From Lysobacter capsici (GTDB lineage Bacteria > Pseudomonadota > Gammaproteobacteria > Xanthomonadales > Xanthomonadaceae), in assembly GCF_014779555.2 (NCBI RefSeq), contig NZ_CP094357.1:5766001-5830000 (forward strand): a stretch of DNA of 64,000 nt, in the 5' to 3' direction. Positions 1-7,567 of this stretch are shown here, in pieces (position 1 is the first letter of the stretch; every line of letters starts with the position of its first letter). A program made the position numbers and the translations under genes. The notes beneath the pieces are model-generated. The model saw nothing but the letters and a program-made list of their open reading frames with translations, searched no databases and was not told the DNA's origin.

Positions 1-1
1 C

Positions 2-199
2 TTGCCGCTGATCCTCGAACTCGGCGGCCACCTGCTCAAGCCCGGCGGGGTGCTGCTGGCGATGAAGGGCCAGCGCCCGGACGAGGAAATCGCCGCGCTG
101 CCGGACGGCTGGGAAGTGCGCGCGGTCGAAGCGCTGCAGGTGCCCGGGCTGGTCGGCGAGCGCCACATGGTGACCGTCGGCCGCCGCGGCGAAGGCTGA
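2..199 (+). CDS. rsmG: 16S rRNA (guanine527-N7)-methyltransferase RsmG, 3' end only
   Basis: Only the last ~65 codons lie in the window; the gene enters from the left edge. The segment [14 protein letters not shown] followed by a C-terminal strand ending [10 protein letters not shown] matches the end of the Rossmann methyltransferase RsmG (GidB), which methylates G527 of 16S rRNA with SAM. The order rsmG-parA-parB that follows is the usual origin-proximal arrangement in gammaproteobacteria and supports the call. The SAM-binding glycine motif is upstream of the window and could not be checked. The apparent start at base 2 is only the window edge. Confidence 0.85.
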   Translation: MPLILELGGHLLKPGGVLLAMKGQRPDEEIAALPDGWEVRAVEALQVPGLVGERHMVTVGRRGEG

Positions 200-388
200 G
201 CGGGGCGTTCGCGCCGGGCGAGTACCATACGCCGGCCCGCCCGAGCGTCTGTCGCCGGGCGTCTTGACGGCCCGCCGCCCCTCGCGCAAGCGCGGGGCAG
301 CCGGCGCGGGCATAATCCCCAGTCCGGCCGGCGCCAGGCGCCGTCCGCTTTCTTTCGTCATCACACCGAACAGCAGGGGACGAGCCGC

Positions 389-1207
389 ATGGCCCGCATC
401 ATCGCCGTCGCCAACCAGAAGGGCGGGGTCGGCAAGACCACCACCGCGGTCAATCTGGCCGCCGCGCTCGCACGTACGCCCAAGAAGGTGCTGCTCGTCG
501 ACCTGGACCCGCAGGGCAACGCGACCATGGGCAGCGGCATCGACAAGCGCCAGCTGGAGAATTCGGTGTGCGACGTGCTGCTCGGCGAGGCCGACGCGGC
601 CGCGACGATCGTGCGCACGCAGGAGGATTTCGACCTGCTGCCCGGCAACATCGACCTGACCGCGGCCGAAATCAGCCTGATGAACCAGGACGAGCGCGAG
701 CAGCGGCTCAAGCGCGCGCTGGCGCCGCTGCGCGGCAGCTACGACTTCATCCTGATCGACTGCCCGCCGGCGCTGTCGCTGCTGACCTTGAACGCGCTGA
801 CCGCGGCCGACTCGATCATCGTGCCGATGCAGTGCGAGTACTACGCCCTGGAAGGCCTGAGCGCGCTGGTCGACACGATCGAGGCGCTCAAGGCCAACCT
901 CAATCCTTCACTGGAAATCGAAGGCGTGCTGCGCACCATGTTCGACGTGCGCAACAACCTCGCCAACGCCGTGTCGGCCGACCTGACCACCCACTTCGGC
1001 GACCGCGTGTTCCGCACCATCGTGCCGCGCAACGTGCGCCTGGCCGAAGCGCCGAGCTACGGCCAGAGCATCGTCGGCTACGACAAGGCCAGCCGCGGCG
1101 GCATCGCCTACATGGGCCTGGCCGGCGAAGTGCTGCGCCGCCAGCGCGAACGCGACCAGGCCGCCAAGGCCGGCGCGCGCCCCGCCAGCGCGGAGACCGC
1201 GGCATGA
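389..1207 (+). CDS. parA: ParA chromosome-partitioning ATPase
   Basis: A 272-residue protein with a deviant Walker A motif KGGVGKTT at residues 11-18, the DLDPQGN switch I region near residue 40 and the IDCPP Walker B/switch II region near residue 124. These are the hallmarks of ParA/Soj ATPases, which bind DNA nonspecifically when ATP-loaded and move ParB-parS complexes to segregate origins. The stop overlaps the start of parB by ATGA (1204-1207), so the two genes are translationally coupled. Position just after rsmG marks this as the chromosomal rather than a plasmid copy. The last ~25 residues are Ala/Gln-rich. Confidence 0.95.
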   Translation: MARIIAVANQKGGVGKTTTAVNLAAALARTPKKVLLVDLDPQGNATMGSGIDKRQLENSVCDVLLGEADAAATIVRTQEDFDLLPGNIDLTAAEISLMNQDEREQRLKRALAPLRGSYDFILIDCPPALSLLTLNALTAADSIIVPMQCEYYALEGLSALVDTIEALKANLNPSLEIEGVLRTMFDVRNNLANAVSADLTTHFGDRVFRTIVPRNVRLAEAPSYGQSIVGYDKASRGGIAYMGLAGEVLRRQRERDQAAKAGARPASAETAA

Positions 1208-2121
1208 GCAATCCCGCCAAGAAGCGCGGCCTGGGCCGCGGCCTGGAAGCCCTGCTTGGCCCGAAGGCCGCCGCCGAGGCGCCGGCCCTGGTCGAGGCCC
1301 AGCCCGGCGACCTGCTGCGCAACCTGCCGGTCGATTCGCTGAGCGCGGGCAAGTACCAGCCGCGCAAGCACTGGGACGAAGCCAAGCTGGCCGAGCTGGC
1401 CGAATCGATCAAGGCCCAGGGCGTGATCCAGCCCATCGTGGTGCGCGAGATCGGCGAGCGCGGCGGCAAGACCTACGAAATCATCGCCGGCGAACGCCGC
1501 TGGCGCGCCTCGCGACTGGCCGGGCTGAGCACGATCCCGGTGGTGATCCGCGAAGTCGACGACCGCACCGTGGTCGCGATGGCGCTGATCGAGAACATCC
1601 AGCGCGAGGACCTCAACCCGCTGGAAGAAGCGCAGGCGCTCAGCCGCCTGATCGACGAATTCGACCTGACCCACGCCCAGGCCGCCGAAGCGGTCGGCCG
1701 GTCGCGCGCGGCGGTGTCCAACCTGCTGCGCCTGCTGGAACTGCCGGCCGAAATCCGGGTGCTGGTGGAAACCCGCGCGCTGGAAATGGGCCATGCGCGC
1801 GCATTGCTGACCTTGGCGCCGCAGGCCGCGATCGCGGTCGCGCGCCAGGCCGCCGAGGCCGGCTGGTCGGTGCGCGAAGTCGAGCATCGGGTGCAGCAGC
1901 TGGCCGCCGGCAAGATCCCGGTCGCCGGCAAGCCCAAGCCGGCCAAGGCCAAGCCGCAGGCCGACATCGCCACGCTCGAGCGCGAACTGTCCGAATCGCT
2001 GAACACCAAGGTCAACGTCCTGCACGGCCGCGCCGGCAAGGGCCGGCTGGTGATCCATTACAGCGATCTGGATTCGCTGGAAGGCGTGCTGGAAAAGCTG
2101 CGCGGCAAAGCGGTCGACTGA
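1204..2121 (+). CDS. parB: ParB chromosome-partitioning DNA-binding protein / CTPase
   Basis: A 305-residue protein starting with the conserved N-terminal KKRGLGRGLEALLG box that contacts ParA. The ParB/Srx CTP-binding domain carries the IIAGERRWRA arginine box (around residue 97). It is followed by NIQREDLNPLEEA and a helix-turn-helix (QAAEAVGRSRAAVSNLLRLL) that reads parS. A Lys/Pro/Ala-rich linker at about residues 240-260 leads to the C-terminal dimerisation domain. It loads on parS and spreads as a CTP-gated clamp. No perfect parS palindrome was spotted in the window. The start overlaps the parA stop by 4 bases. Confidence 0.95.
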   Translation: MSNPAKKRGLGRGLEALLGPKAAAEAPALVEAQPGDLLRNLPVDSLSAGKYQPRKHWDEAKLAELAESIKAQGVIQPIVVREIGERGGKTYEIIAGERRWRASRLAGLSTIPVVIREVDDRTVVAMALIENIQREDLNPLEEAQALSRLIDEFDLTHAQAAEAVGRSRAAVSNLLRLLELPAEIRVLVETRALEMGHARALLTLAPQAAIAVARQAAEAGWSVREVEHRVQQLAAGKIPVAGKPKPAKAKPQADIATLERELSESLNTKVNVLHGRAGKGRLVIHYSDLDSLEGVLEKLRGKAVD

Positions 2122-2508
2122 GTCCGCCCGAGGCTCCGATGCGGCCGGGACGAGCGCGTCGCGACCGGAGCCCCATCCGTACCTCGCGCGGCGATCGCCT
2201 GTTTCGTCGCGGCAAGTGTTGGCATGACGGCCAGGCCGTTCGAGAGCGCGACGTCAGCCCCGACGCGCTGCGATCGGCCGCCTTCGCCCCAAGTCCAGAG
2301 CACCGGCTCGACTGATCCGCACTAGCCTGTCGTCGCCCGCCCTGCGCGGGTCGCCCGGAGCCGTCCTGTGACGTCCCGCCCGGGTGCCTGGGGATATTCC
2401 ACTAAACTGTCGCATTCGATCTCGTTACTGCGCCTGCCGGGCTTGCTCCGGCCGGGCGCGAAACGTCGTCGCCGCAAACGATCCACACCACCGATAAGGA
2501 GATTGCAC
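2122..2508. other. Intergenic gap after parB
   Basis: 387 bases without a convincing gene. Short frames here have no recognisable domain and no good ribosome site. The final ~100 bases are somewhat AT-richer (GATATTCCACTAAACTG near 2394-2410) and probably hold the promoter of the secreted protein that follows. No terminator hairpin with a T tract was seen after parB. Confidence 0.5.
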
Positions 2509-2940
2509 ATGAAATGGTTGGCCGCCGCCGCATTGATGCTGGCACCGGTTATGGCTTCGGCGCAGACCGGGTCCTGCCCGGAACTGAAGAATCCGGAGTT
2601 GAAGTGGAGCCAGCGCCAGGGCGCGAACTACACGATCTGCTACCTGGAGCTGCCGTCCAGCCTGGGCTCGGGCAGCGGCTTCGGCGTCTACCTGGGCAAT
2701 CGCACTTTCAAGCCGAACAAGAAGGCGCGCGCCGAGAAGGGCACGGTGGGCAGCCAGCAGGTGCAGTGGTTCAAGAAGCAGACCGTCAACAACGCGCGTC
2801 CCTATTCGCGCGAAGCGCTGGTCAACCTGCCGGGCGACAAGCCCAAGAGCAAGGTGCGGATCTACACCTGGATCGATGCGGCCACCGCCGAGCAGCTGGA
2901 CGAAGCCTTCGGCCTGGCGCGCCAGGTCGCGGTGCAGTAA
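2509..2940 (+). CDS. small secreted protein of unknown function
   Basis: 143 residues. Residues 1-19 form a Sec signal peptide (KW, hydrophobic core, cleavage near ASA-QT). The mature part is about 124 residues, basic, with only two cysteines (in GSCPEL and YTICYLEL), which could form one disulfide. It ends in an amphipathic helix (AATAEQLDEAFGLARQVAV). The start is fixed by an AAGGAG ribosome site at 2496-2501. I do not recognise the family; it looks like a lineage-restricted periplasmic or secreted protein. It stands alone, with non-coding flanks on both sides. Confidence 0.75.
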   Translation: MKWLAAAALMLAPVMASAQTGSCPELKNPELKWSQRQGANYTICYLELPSSLGSGSGFGVYLGNRTFKPNKKARAEKGTVGSQQVQWFKKQTVNNARPYSREALVNLPGDKPKSKVRIYTWIDAATAEQLDEAFGLARQVAVQ

Positions 2941-3235
2941 ATCGGCACGCGCCGGATCGGCATGCCGTAATGGGCATGCGGTAAACCGGTCGAGCGGCGA
3001 CGGACGCATTACGCGGACCGTCGCCGCGACCCGGCGACATTGCCCCAGCCTCAGGACCGTGCGCATCCGCAACGGGTCGACCCGCTCGACCGGTTGTGGT
3101 CCGGAGACAGCGCCGCGAACCCCTGTTCCCGCCCCGATCCTCGCGCTCCCCGCGGAGCGCGCATCCGTGGATCGATGCAGCCAATGCAATCGAACTGAGC
3201 GACACTTTGCGCATCCTCAGCCAGCGTCCCCTCGC

Positions 3236-4201
3236 ATGACCCTGCTAGTCACCGGCGCGGCCGGCTTCATCGGCGCGAACGTCTGCCGCGCCCTGCGCGC
3301 GCAGGGTCGCGATGTCGTCGGTCTCGACAACTACAACGATTACTACGACCCCCAGCTCAAGCGCGATCGCGTGCAGGCGCTATGCGCGGACGTGGACATC
3401 CGCGCGCTCGACCTGGGCGACCGCGACGGCCTGGCCGCGCTGTTCGACGAATTCGCCTTCGACCGGGTCGTCCACCTGGCCGCGCAGGCCGGCGTGCGCT
3501 ATTCGCTGAGCAACCCGCATGCCTATGTCGACAGCAACCTGGTCGGCTTCGTCAACCTGCTCGAGCTGTGCCGCCATCGCGGCGTGCAGCATCTGGCCTA
3601 TGCCAGTTCCTCGTCGGTGTACGGCGACTCGGCCAAACCGCCGTTCTCGGAAGACCAGCGCATCGACCAGCCGCGCTCGCTGTACGCGGCGACCAAGGCC
3701 GCCAACGAACTGATGGCGCACACCTACGCGCACTTGTACGGCCTGCGTTCGACCGGTCTGCGCTTCTTCACCGTCTACGGCCCCTGGGGCCGGCCGGACA
3801 TGGCGCCGTTGCTGTTCTCGCGCGCGGTGCTCGCCGGCCGCCCGATCGACGTGTTCAACCACGGCAAGATGCGCCGCGACTTCACCTACATCGACGACAT
3901 CGTCGCCGGGGTGATCGGCGCCTTGGACCATCCGCCCGAACAGGAACCGCCGCACCGGGTGTTCAACCTGGGCAACCACACCCCGGTCGAGCTGGAACGC
4001 TTCATCCAGGTCATCGCCGACGCCGCCGGCCGCCCGGCCGAAAAGATCTACAAGCCGATGCAGCCCGGCGACATGATCGAAACCATGGCCGACACCTCGC
4101 GCGCCCAGGCCGCGTTAGGGTTCGAGCCGACGACCGCGATCGAACAGGGCTTGCCGCGGGTGGTCGCGTGGTGCCGCGACTATTTCGGCGACGATGCCTG
4201 A
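3236..4201 (+). CDS. NAD-dependent sugar-nucleotide epimerase (UDP-glucuronate 4-epimerase-like)
   Basis: 321 residues of the extended SDR fold. The NAD-binding GAAGFIG motif is at residues 7-13. GLDNYNDYYDPQLKRDR is typical of the UDP-glucuronate/UDP-GlcNAc epimerase branch (LspL/WbpP-like). The catalytic triad is visible as SSSSVYG plus YxxxK (Y150, K154). RFFTVYGPWGRPDMA and MRRDFTYIDD are further family signatures. It should invert C4 of a UDP-hexuronate for surface polysaccharide. Exact substrate cannot be read from sequence. The ATG at 3236 places the Rossmann motif at the N terminus; the open frame extends far upstream but that part looks non-coding. Confidence 0.85.
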   Translation: MTLLVTGAAGFIGANVCRALRAQGRDVVGLDNYNDYYDPQLKRDRVQALCADVDIRALDLGDRDGLAALFDEFAFDRVVHLAAQAGVRYSLSNPHAYVDSNLVGFVNLLELCRHRGVQHLAYASSSSVYGDSAKPPFSEDQRIDQPRSLYAATKAANELMAHTYAHLYGLRSTGLRFFTVYGPWGRPDMAPLLFSRAVLAGRPIDVFNHGKMRRDFTYIDDIVAGVIGALDHPPEQEPPHRVFNLGNHTPVELERFIQVIADAAGRPAEKIYKPMQPGDMIETMADTSRAQAALGFEPTTAIEQGLPRVVAWCRDYFGDDA

Positions 4202-4526
4202 CATTCGCGACCATTACAGCGAAGTATCCCGCCCCGAACCCCGCCCGCCGACGCCGTCGCATGCCCTCGGGCACCGACAATCCACGCCGTCGGCGATCAC
4301 GCCCAACACCCGCGCCTTCATGATCGCTGGCCGAACGCCGGAGCCCCGGCCGTTCACGTCAGCGCGGCCGCGGCTTAAGCTGCCGGTGTTTTTCGCCGGC
4401 GGCGACCGAACCTCGCCCGCGAACCCTGTGCCGCCACTGCCCCGGATGCGCCGCGCCGGCCTGTCCATCACTCCACGCTGACCAAGCCCCGGGCTGAAAT
4501 ACCCGCATTCCTCGCGAACCCCATCG
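4202..4526. other. Intergenic gap between epimerase and glycosyltransferase
   Basis: 325 bases, all GC-rich, with no gene, terminator or operator that I can support. Probably carries the promoter of the glycosyltransferase-LAB-N pair. Confidence 0.4.
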
Positions 4527-5252
4527 ATGACTCAATCCCCACACCTCTCCGTCGTCGTGCCTGTGTTCAACGAACAGGACAACGTCGCGCCCCTGATCCA
4601 GGAAATCGTCACCGCGCTGCGCGGGGTGACCGATTTCGAGATCGTCTATGTGGACGACCATTCGCGCGATGGCACCCTGGCGGCACTCGAAGCGCTCAAG
4701 GCCGGCGTGCCCGAGTTGCGCGTGCTGCACCACGTGACCCAGAGCGGCCAGAGCACCGCGGTGCGCAACGGGGTCAAGGCCGCGCGCGGCGCCTGGATCG
4801 CGACCCTCGACGGCGATGGCCAGAACGACCCGGCCGACATCCCCAAGCTGCTGGCCAAGCGCGCCGAATCGGCCAGCGACGTGCGCCTGTTCGCCGGCTG
4901 GCGGGTCAACCGCCAGGACTCGGGCAGCAAGCGCTGGGCCTCGAAATGGGCCAATGCGATCCGCCGCCGCATGCTGCGCGACGACACCCCCGACACCGGC
5001 TGCGGCATCAAGCTGTTCGAACGCGCCGCGTTCCTGGAACTGCCCTACTTCGACCACATGCACCGCTATCTGCCGGCGCTGATGCAGCGCGCCGGATGGA
5101 AGACACTGAGCGTGCCGGTCAATCACCGCCAGCGCAGCACCGGCGTGTCCAAGTACAACAACCTCAACCGTGCCCTGGTCGGCATCAGCGATCTGCGCGG
5201 GGTGGCCTGGCTGATCCGCCGCGGCAAGCTGACCCAGATCGTCGAACGCTGA
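4527..5252 (+). CDS. family 2 glycosyltransferase, polyprenol-phosphate sugar synthase type
   Basis: 241 residues. The N-terminal LSVVVPVFNEQDNV motif, YVDDHSRDGT and TLDGDGQNDP are the GT-A nucleotide and metal sites of the dolichol-phosphate mannose synthase/ArnC branch. No C-terminal membrane helices follow, so this is the soluble short form, which probably works at the membrane face with the LAB-N protein encoded 10 bases downstream. It likely loads a sugar onto undecaprenyl phosphate for envelope glycan modification. Donor sugar unknown. NHRQRSTGVSKYNNLNRA near residue 200 is the conserved RxxGxSKY motif of this branch. Confidence 0.88.
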   Translation: MTQSPHLSVVVPVFNEQDNVAPLIQEIVTALRGVTDFEIVYVDDHSRDGTLAALEALKAGVPELRVLHHVTQSGQSTAVRNGVKAARGAWIATLDGDGQNDPADIPKLLAKRAESASDVRLFAGWRVNRQDSGSKRWASKWANAIRRRMLRDDTPDTGCGIKLFERAAFLELPYFDHMHRYLPALMQRAGWKTLSVPVNHRQRSTGVSKYNNLNRALVGISDLRGVAWLIRRGKLTQIVER

Positions 5253-5262
5253 GGTCGCCGCC

Positions 5263-5598
5263 ATGGACTTCATGAATTCGCCGATCGAGTGGCTGACCTG
5301 GACCGGCCTGCACATGTCGCCGTGGAAGCTGATCGGCCTGGTCGGCGCGCTGATGTTCGGCGGCCGCTGGCTGGTCCAGTTCATCGCCAGCAAGCGCCAG
5401 GGCAAGCCGGTGATCCCGCGCGCGTTCTGGTACATGAGCCTGGTCGGCAGCGTCATGACCCTGAGTTACTTCGTGTTTTCGCAGAAGCAGGACTCGGTCG
5501 GGGTGATCCAGAACCTGTTCCCGGCCTTCACCGCCGCCTACAGCCTGTACCTGGACATCAAGCACCGCGGCTGGCACCGCGACCGCGCCAGCCACTGA
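5263..5598 (+). CDS. LAB-N domain (lipid-A-disaccharide synthase N-terminal-like) membrane protein
   Basis: 111 residues with three predicted membrane spans (LIGLVGALMFGGRWLVQFI; FWYMSLVGSVMTLSYFVF; NLFPAFTAAYSLYLDI). RWLVQFIASKRQGKPVIPRAFWY is the LAB-N (PF07578) signature, named from its occurrence at the N terminus of some LpxB proteins. Stand-alone copies typically sit next to a GT2 polyprenol-sugar synthase, as here (start 10 bases after the preceding stop, one transcription unit). Probable role: a membrane partner or lipid-linked sugar translocation factor. Function inferred from context only. Confidence 0.85.
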   Translation: MDFMNSPIEWLTWTGLHMSPWKLIGLVGALMFGGRWLVQFIASKRQGKPVIPRAFWYMSLVGSVMTLSYFVFSQKQDSVGVIQNLFPAFTAAYSLYLDIKHRGWHRDRASH

Positions 5599-5622
5599 GG
5601 CGCGGGCCGGGCGCCGGCCGGA

Positions 5623-6018
5623 TCAGTCGATGATCTCGCAGCCTTGCGGCATCTGGATCCAGCGCGAGCGCCGGCCGTCGTAGACCGATACCCCCGGCGG
5701 CGGGAAGTCCGGCTCGGCGAAGGCGCCGACCGCGACCGTGACGAACGCCTCCAGCCCTTCGGCCCGCCAGTAGACGGTCGAGCCGCAGTTCGGGCAGAAG
5801 CCGAACCGGGCCGAACTGCCGCTATCGCCTCGTCGCACGTATTCGCGCGACTCGCCCGTGATGGTCACCGCCTCGCGCGGAAACCGCGCCTGCCAGCCGA
5901 ACGCGCTGCCGGTGCGGCGGCGGCAACACAGGCAATGGCAGACCGAAACCCGCACCGGCTCGCCTTCGCAGGTCAGGCTTAACTGGCCGCAATCGCAGGA
6001 TGCAGTGCGACGGCTCAT
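5623..6018 (-). CDS. GFA family (glutathione-dependent formaldehyde-activating fold) zinc protein
   Basis: 131 residues. Zinc ligands are visible as CDCG at the N terminus, CHCLCC near residue 27 and CPNCGSTVYW near residue 75, with the GFA-specific TGSAFGW motif between them. Family members bind zinc in a Mss4-like beta fold. Most have no proven substrate, so the historic name should not be read as a reaction. A strong AAGGAGAT ribosome site precedes the start. Transcribed convergently with the LAB-N gene (25 bases apart). Confidence 0.85.
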   Translation of the reverse strand: MSRRTASCDCGQLSLTCEGEPVRVSVCHCLCCRRRTGSAFGWQARFPREAVTITGESREYVRRGDSGSSARFGFCPNCGSTVYWRAEGLEAFVTVAVGAFAEPDFPPPGVSVYDGRRSRWIQMPQGCEIID

Positions 6019-6134
6019 GTGGATCTCCTTGCAAGGGCGCGAGTGGATGCCGGGACTGGATAAGGGTTCGCGGCCTGCCTGGGAGAATATCGCGCCCTCC
6101 CCGCCGACCGTTCCGAGTCGTGATCGCCAAGTGC

Positions 6135-6163
6135 TTGTTCCGGCTTGGATTTACCGGCATAAT
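6135..6163 (+). promoter_or_regulatory. sigma70-type promoter for rpmB-rpmG
   Basis: TTGTTC (6135-6140) and CATAAT (6158-6163) are separated by exactly 17 bases. The predicted transcript would start near 6170 and carry a leader of about 180 nt before the rpmB ATG. This is the best -35/-10 pair I found in the window and precedes a highly expressed ribosomal operon. Confidence 0.6.
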
Positions 6164-6349
6164 TCGCGGCTCGCTGCGTCCGGCTGCTCTTAGGGGCATC
6201 ACCGGGCGGCCCCGGAAGCGCGATTCCGGACCGCCACGTGCGGCGTGAATTCCTTACCTGTATCGCGCGGTGCCTGCCTTCGAAAGAGCGCGGTGCCGGG
6301 GCCGCCGCCTCCCTGGCCAAGGGAAGCAAGACTCCTTTCGAGGTGCGTA

Positions 6350-6586
6350 ATGTCCCGCGTATGCCAAGTAACGGGCAAGCGAACGACGACCGGCAACAAC
6401 GTCTCGCATGCCATGAACAAGACCCGCCGCCGTTTCATGCCCAACCTGCACGAGCGCCGCTTCTGGGTCGCCAGTGAGAACCGTTGGGTGAAGCTGCGTG
6501 TTTCCGCCAATGCCCTGCGCACCATCGACAAGAACGGTATCGATTCCGTCCTCGCCGAACTCCGCGCACGCGGCGAAAAGATCTGA
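6350..6586 (+). CDS. rpmB: 50S ribosomal protein L28
   Basis: 78 residues: [11 protein letters not shown] at the start, then [19 protein letters not shown], the classical L28 core, and a C-terminal helix ending RARGEKI. Full length for the non-zinc bacterial form. The start follows GAGGTG at 6340-6345. It forms the usual rpmB-rpmG operon with L33, whose ATG lies 13 bases after the L28 stop. Component of the large subunit near the E site. Confidence 0.97.
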   Translation: MSRVCQVTGKRTTTGNNVSHAMNKTRRRFMPNLHERRFWVASENRWVKLRVSANALRTIDKNGIDSVLAELRARGEKI

Positions 6587-6599
6587 GGAGGATCGAACC

Positions 6600-6764
6600 A
6601 TGGCTTCCAAGCGCGACAAGATCCGCCTGATCTCGACGGCGAACACCGGTCACTTCTACACGACCGACAAGAACAAGAAGAACACCCCGGCGAAGATGGA
6701 GGTCAAGAAGTACGACCCCGTCGTCCGCAAGCACGTGATCTACAAGGAAGGCAAGATCAAGTGA
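6600..6764 (+). CDS. rpmG: 50S ribosomal protein L33
   Basis: 54 residues, basic: [20 protein letters not shown] at the start, then the TDKNKKN loop, [15 protein letters not shown] and a terminal GKIK. No CxxC pairs, so this is the zinc-independent C- form. An AGGAGG ribosome site (6586-6591) overlaps the L28 stop, giving tight coupling. Followed by a hairpin and a T-rich terminator at 6849-6877. Confidence 0.97.
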   Translation: MASKRDKIRLISTANTGHFYTTDKNKKNTPAKMEVKKYDPVVRKHVIYKEGKIK

Positions 6765-6807
6765 CGTCTTGGCCCGTTCGCGCATGGCGCGAACGGCTTT
6801 GCCAAGG

Positions 6808-6837
6808 CGTCATCCCCGCGAAAGCGGGGATCCAGCG
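6808..6837. repeat. CCCGCGAA palindromic repeat, single copy
   Basis: GTCATCCCCGCGAAAGCGGGGATCCAG is a perfect-stem palindrome between the two hairpins downstream of rpmG. The same element recurs at 7277-7308, 7459-7487, three times in 20132-20268, and at 63100-63130 and 63188-63212 in this window. Confidence 0.85.
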
Positions 6838-6848
6838 CCTTCAGAAGC

Positions 6849-6877
6849 GAACCCGCCTACATGGCGGGTTTTCTTTT
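6849..6877 (+). terminator. intrinsic terminator after rpmB-rpmG
   Basis: Stem AACCCGCC (6850-6857) pairs with GGCGGGTT (6863-6870) over a TACAT loop and runs into TTTCTTTT. A second perfect 10-bp hairpin with a 3-base loop (CCGTTCGCGC/GCGCGAACGG, 6774-6796) lies closer to the rpmG stop and may act as a first processing or termination site. Confidence 0.75.
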
Positions 6878-6944
6878 GCGCGAAGGTTTTTGCTGAGGAT
6901 CGATGCGCTCAGGACCGATGCGAAGACACCCGCATGGCGAAGCG

Positions 6945-7232
6945 AACATGCGCGCCAATCATGCCCACTTTGAAAAAGGGGGCGAGCGGCCGGCGCGAGT
7001 TCGAAGTCGGATCGAAACGACCGCGCGGGGGATTTGCCTTTGATGAGCGCAGAGCAAAAGCGAATCCCCCCTGCCCCCCCCCTTTTCCAAAGGGGGGAAA
7101 AGCAACGGCAATGGCGGGCTCGGGGCCGGACACGCGCGCCGACCATGCCCACTTTGAAAAAGGGGGCGAGCGCCCGTCGCGAGTTCGAAGTCGGTTCGAA
7201 ACGGCCGCGCGGGGGATTCGCTTTTAGCGTGC
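6945..7232. repeat. two tandem copies of the ~182-bp G-run repeat
   Basis: The motif ATGCCCACTTTGAAAAAGGG starts at 6961 and again at 7145, a spacing of 184. Each copy continues with GCGAGTTCGAAGTCGG, then GCGCGGGGGATTTGC/TTCGC, and the copies are joined by an inverted GCGAATCCCCCCTGCCC plus TTTTCCAAAGGGGGG stretch. Same family as 16192-16350, 26140-26305 and the array at 60215-60930. Any open frames here are repeat-derived. The rest of the 6765-7567 gap holds the rpmG terminator and further palindromes. Confidence 0.8.
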
Positions 7233-7276
7233 ATGTAGAGAAAAAGGCAAACACCTGCTGCTTTTTCGTGATCCTG

Positions 7277-7308
7277 CGATGAAAGTCGCTGGATTCCCGC
7301 GTTCGCGG
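7277..7308. repeat. CCCGCGAA palindromic repeat
   Basis: GCTGGATTCCCGCGTTCGCGGGAATGACGAG, palindromic, a variant of the 6808 element in the other orientation. Between this copy and the one at 7459 lies an imperfect series of CTTCTGCCTT and TTCGTGC short repeats (7360-7410). Confidence 0.8.
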
Positions 7309-7458
7309 GAATGACGAGCCTGGGAAGCCGACATACTCGTGCGTCGTGAGTTGCGTGCCTTGCCTTCTGCCTTCTGCCTTTTGCTTCGTGCTTCGTGCTT
7401 CGTGCTTCGTAATTCTCCGAAGCAACACCACCAAAAATCCAAACATCCCCTCAAGACC

Positions 7459-7487
7459 GTCATCCCCGCGAACGCGGGGATCCAGCG
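7459..7487. repeat. CCCGCGAA palindromic repeat
   Basis: CGTCATCCCCGCGAACGCGGGGATCCAGCG, third copy in the rpmG-protease interval. Confidence 0.8.
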
Positions 7488-7512
7488 ACTTCGCCTTCGC
7501 GCCCCCAAACAA

Positions 7513-7536
7513 CAAGCCCGCCAATCGGCGGGCTTG
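7513..7536 (-). terminator. intrinsic terminator of the protease gene
   Basis: Perfect 10-bp stem CAAGCCCGCC (7513-7522) and GGCGGGCTTG (7527-7536) with a 4-base loop, 31 bases past the protease stop on the minus strand. The following tract (TTGTTTGG) is only moderately T-rich. Confidence 0.65.
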
Positions 7537-7567
7537 TCGTTGCGCAACTACAAGACCAACTACGAAC

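Noticed and set aside
1-2121. parS palindromes near parAB
   Set aside because: No perfect TGTTTCACGTGAAACA-like site seen by eye; absence within a partial window is not informative.
2876-3235. In-frame upstream extension of the epimerase gene
   Set aside because: It would put ~120 residues with no homology before the Rossmann GAAGFIG motif, which belongs at the N terminus.
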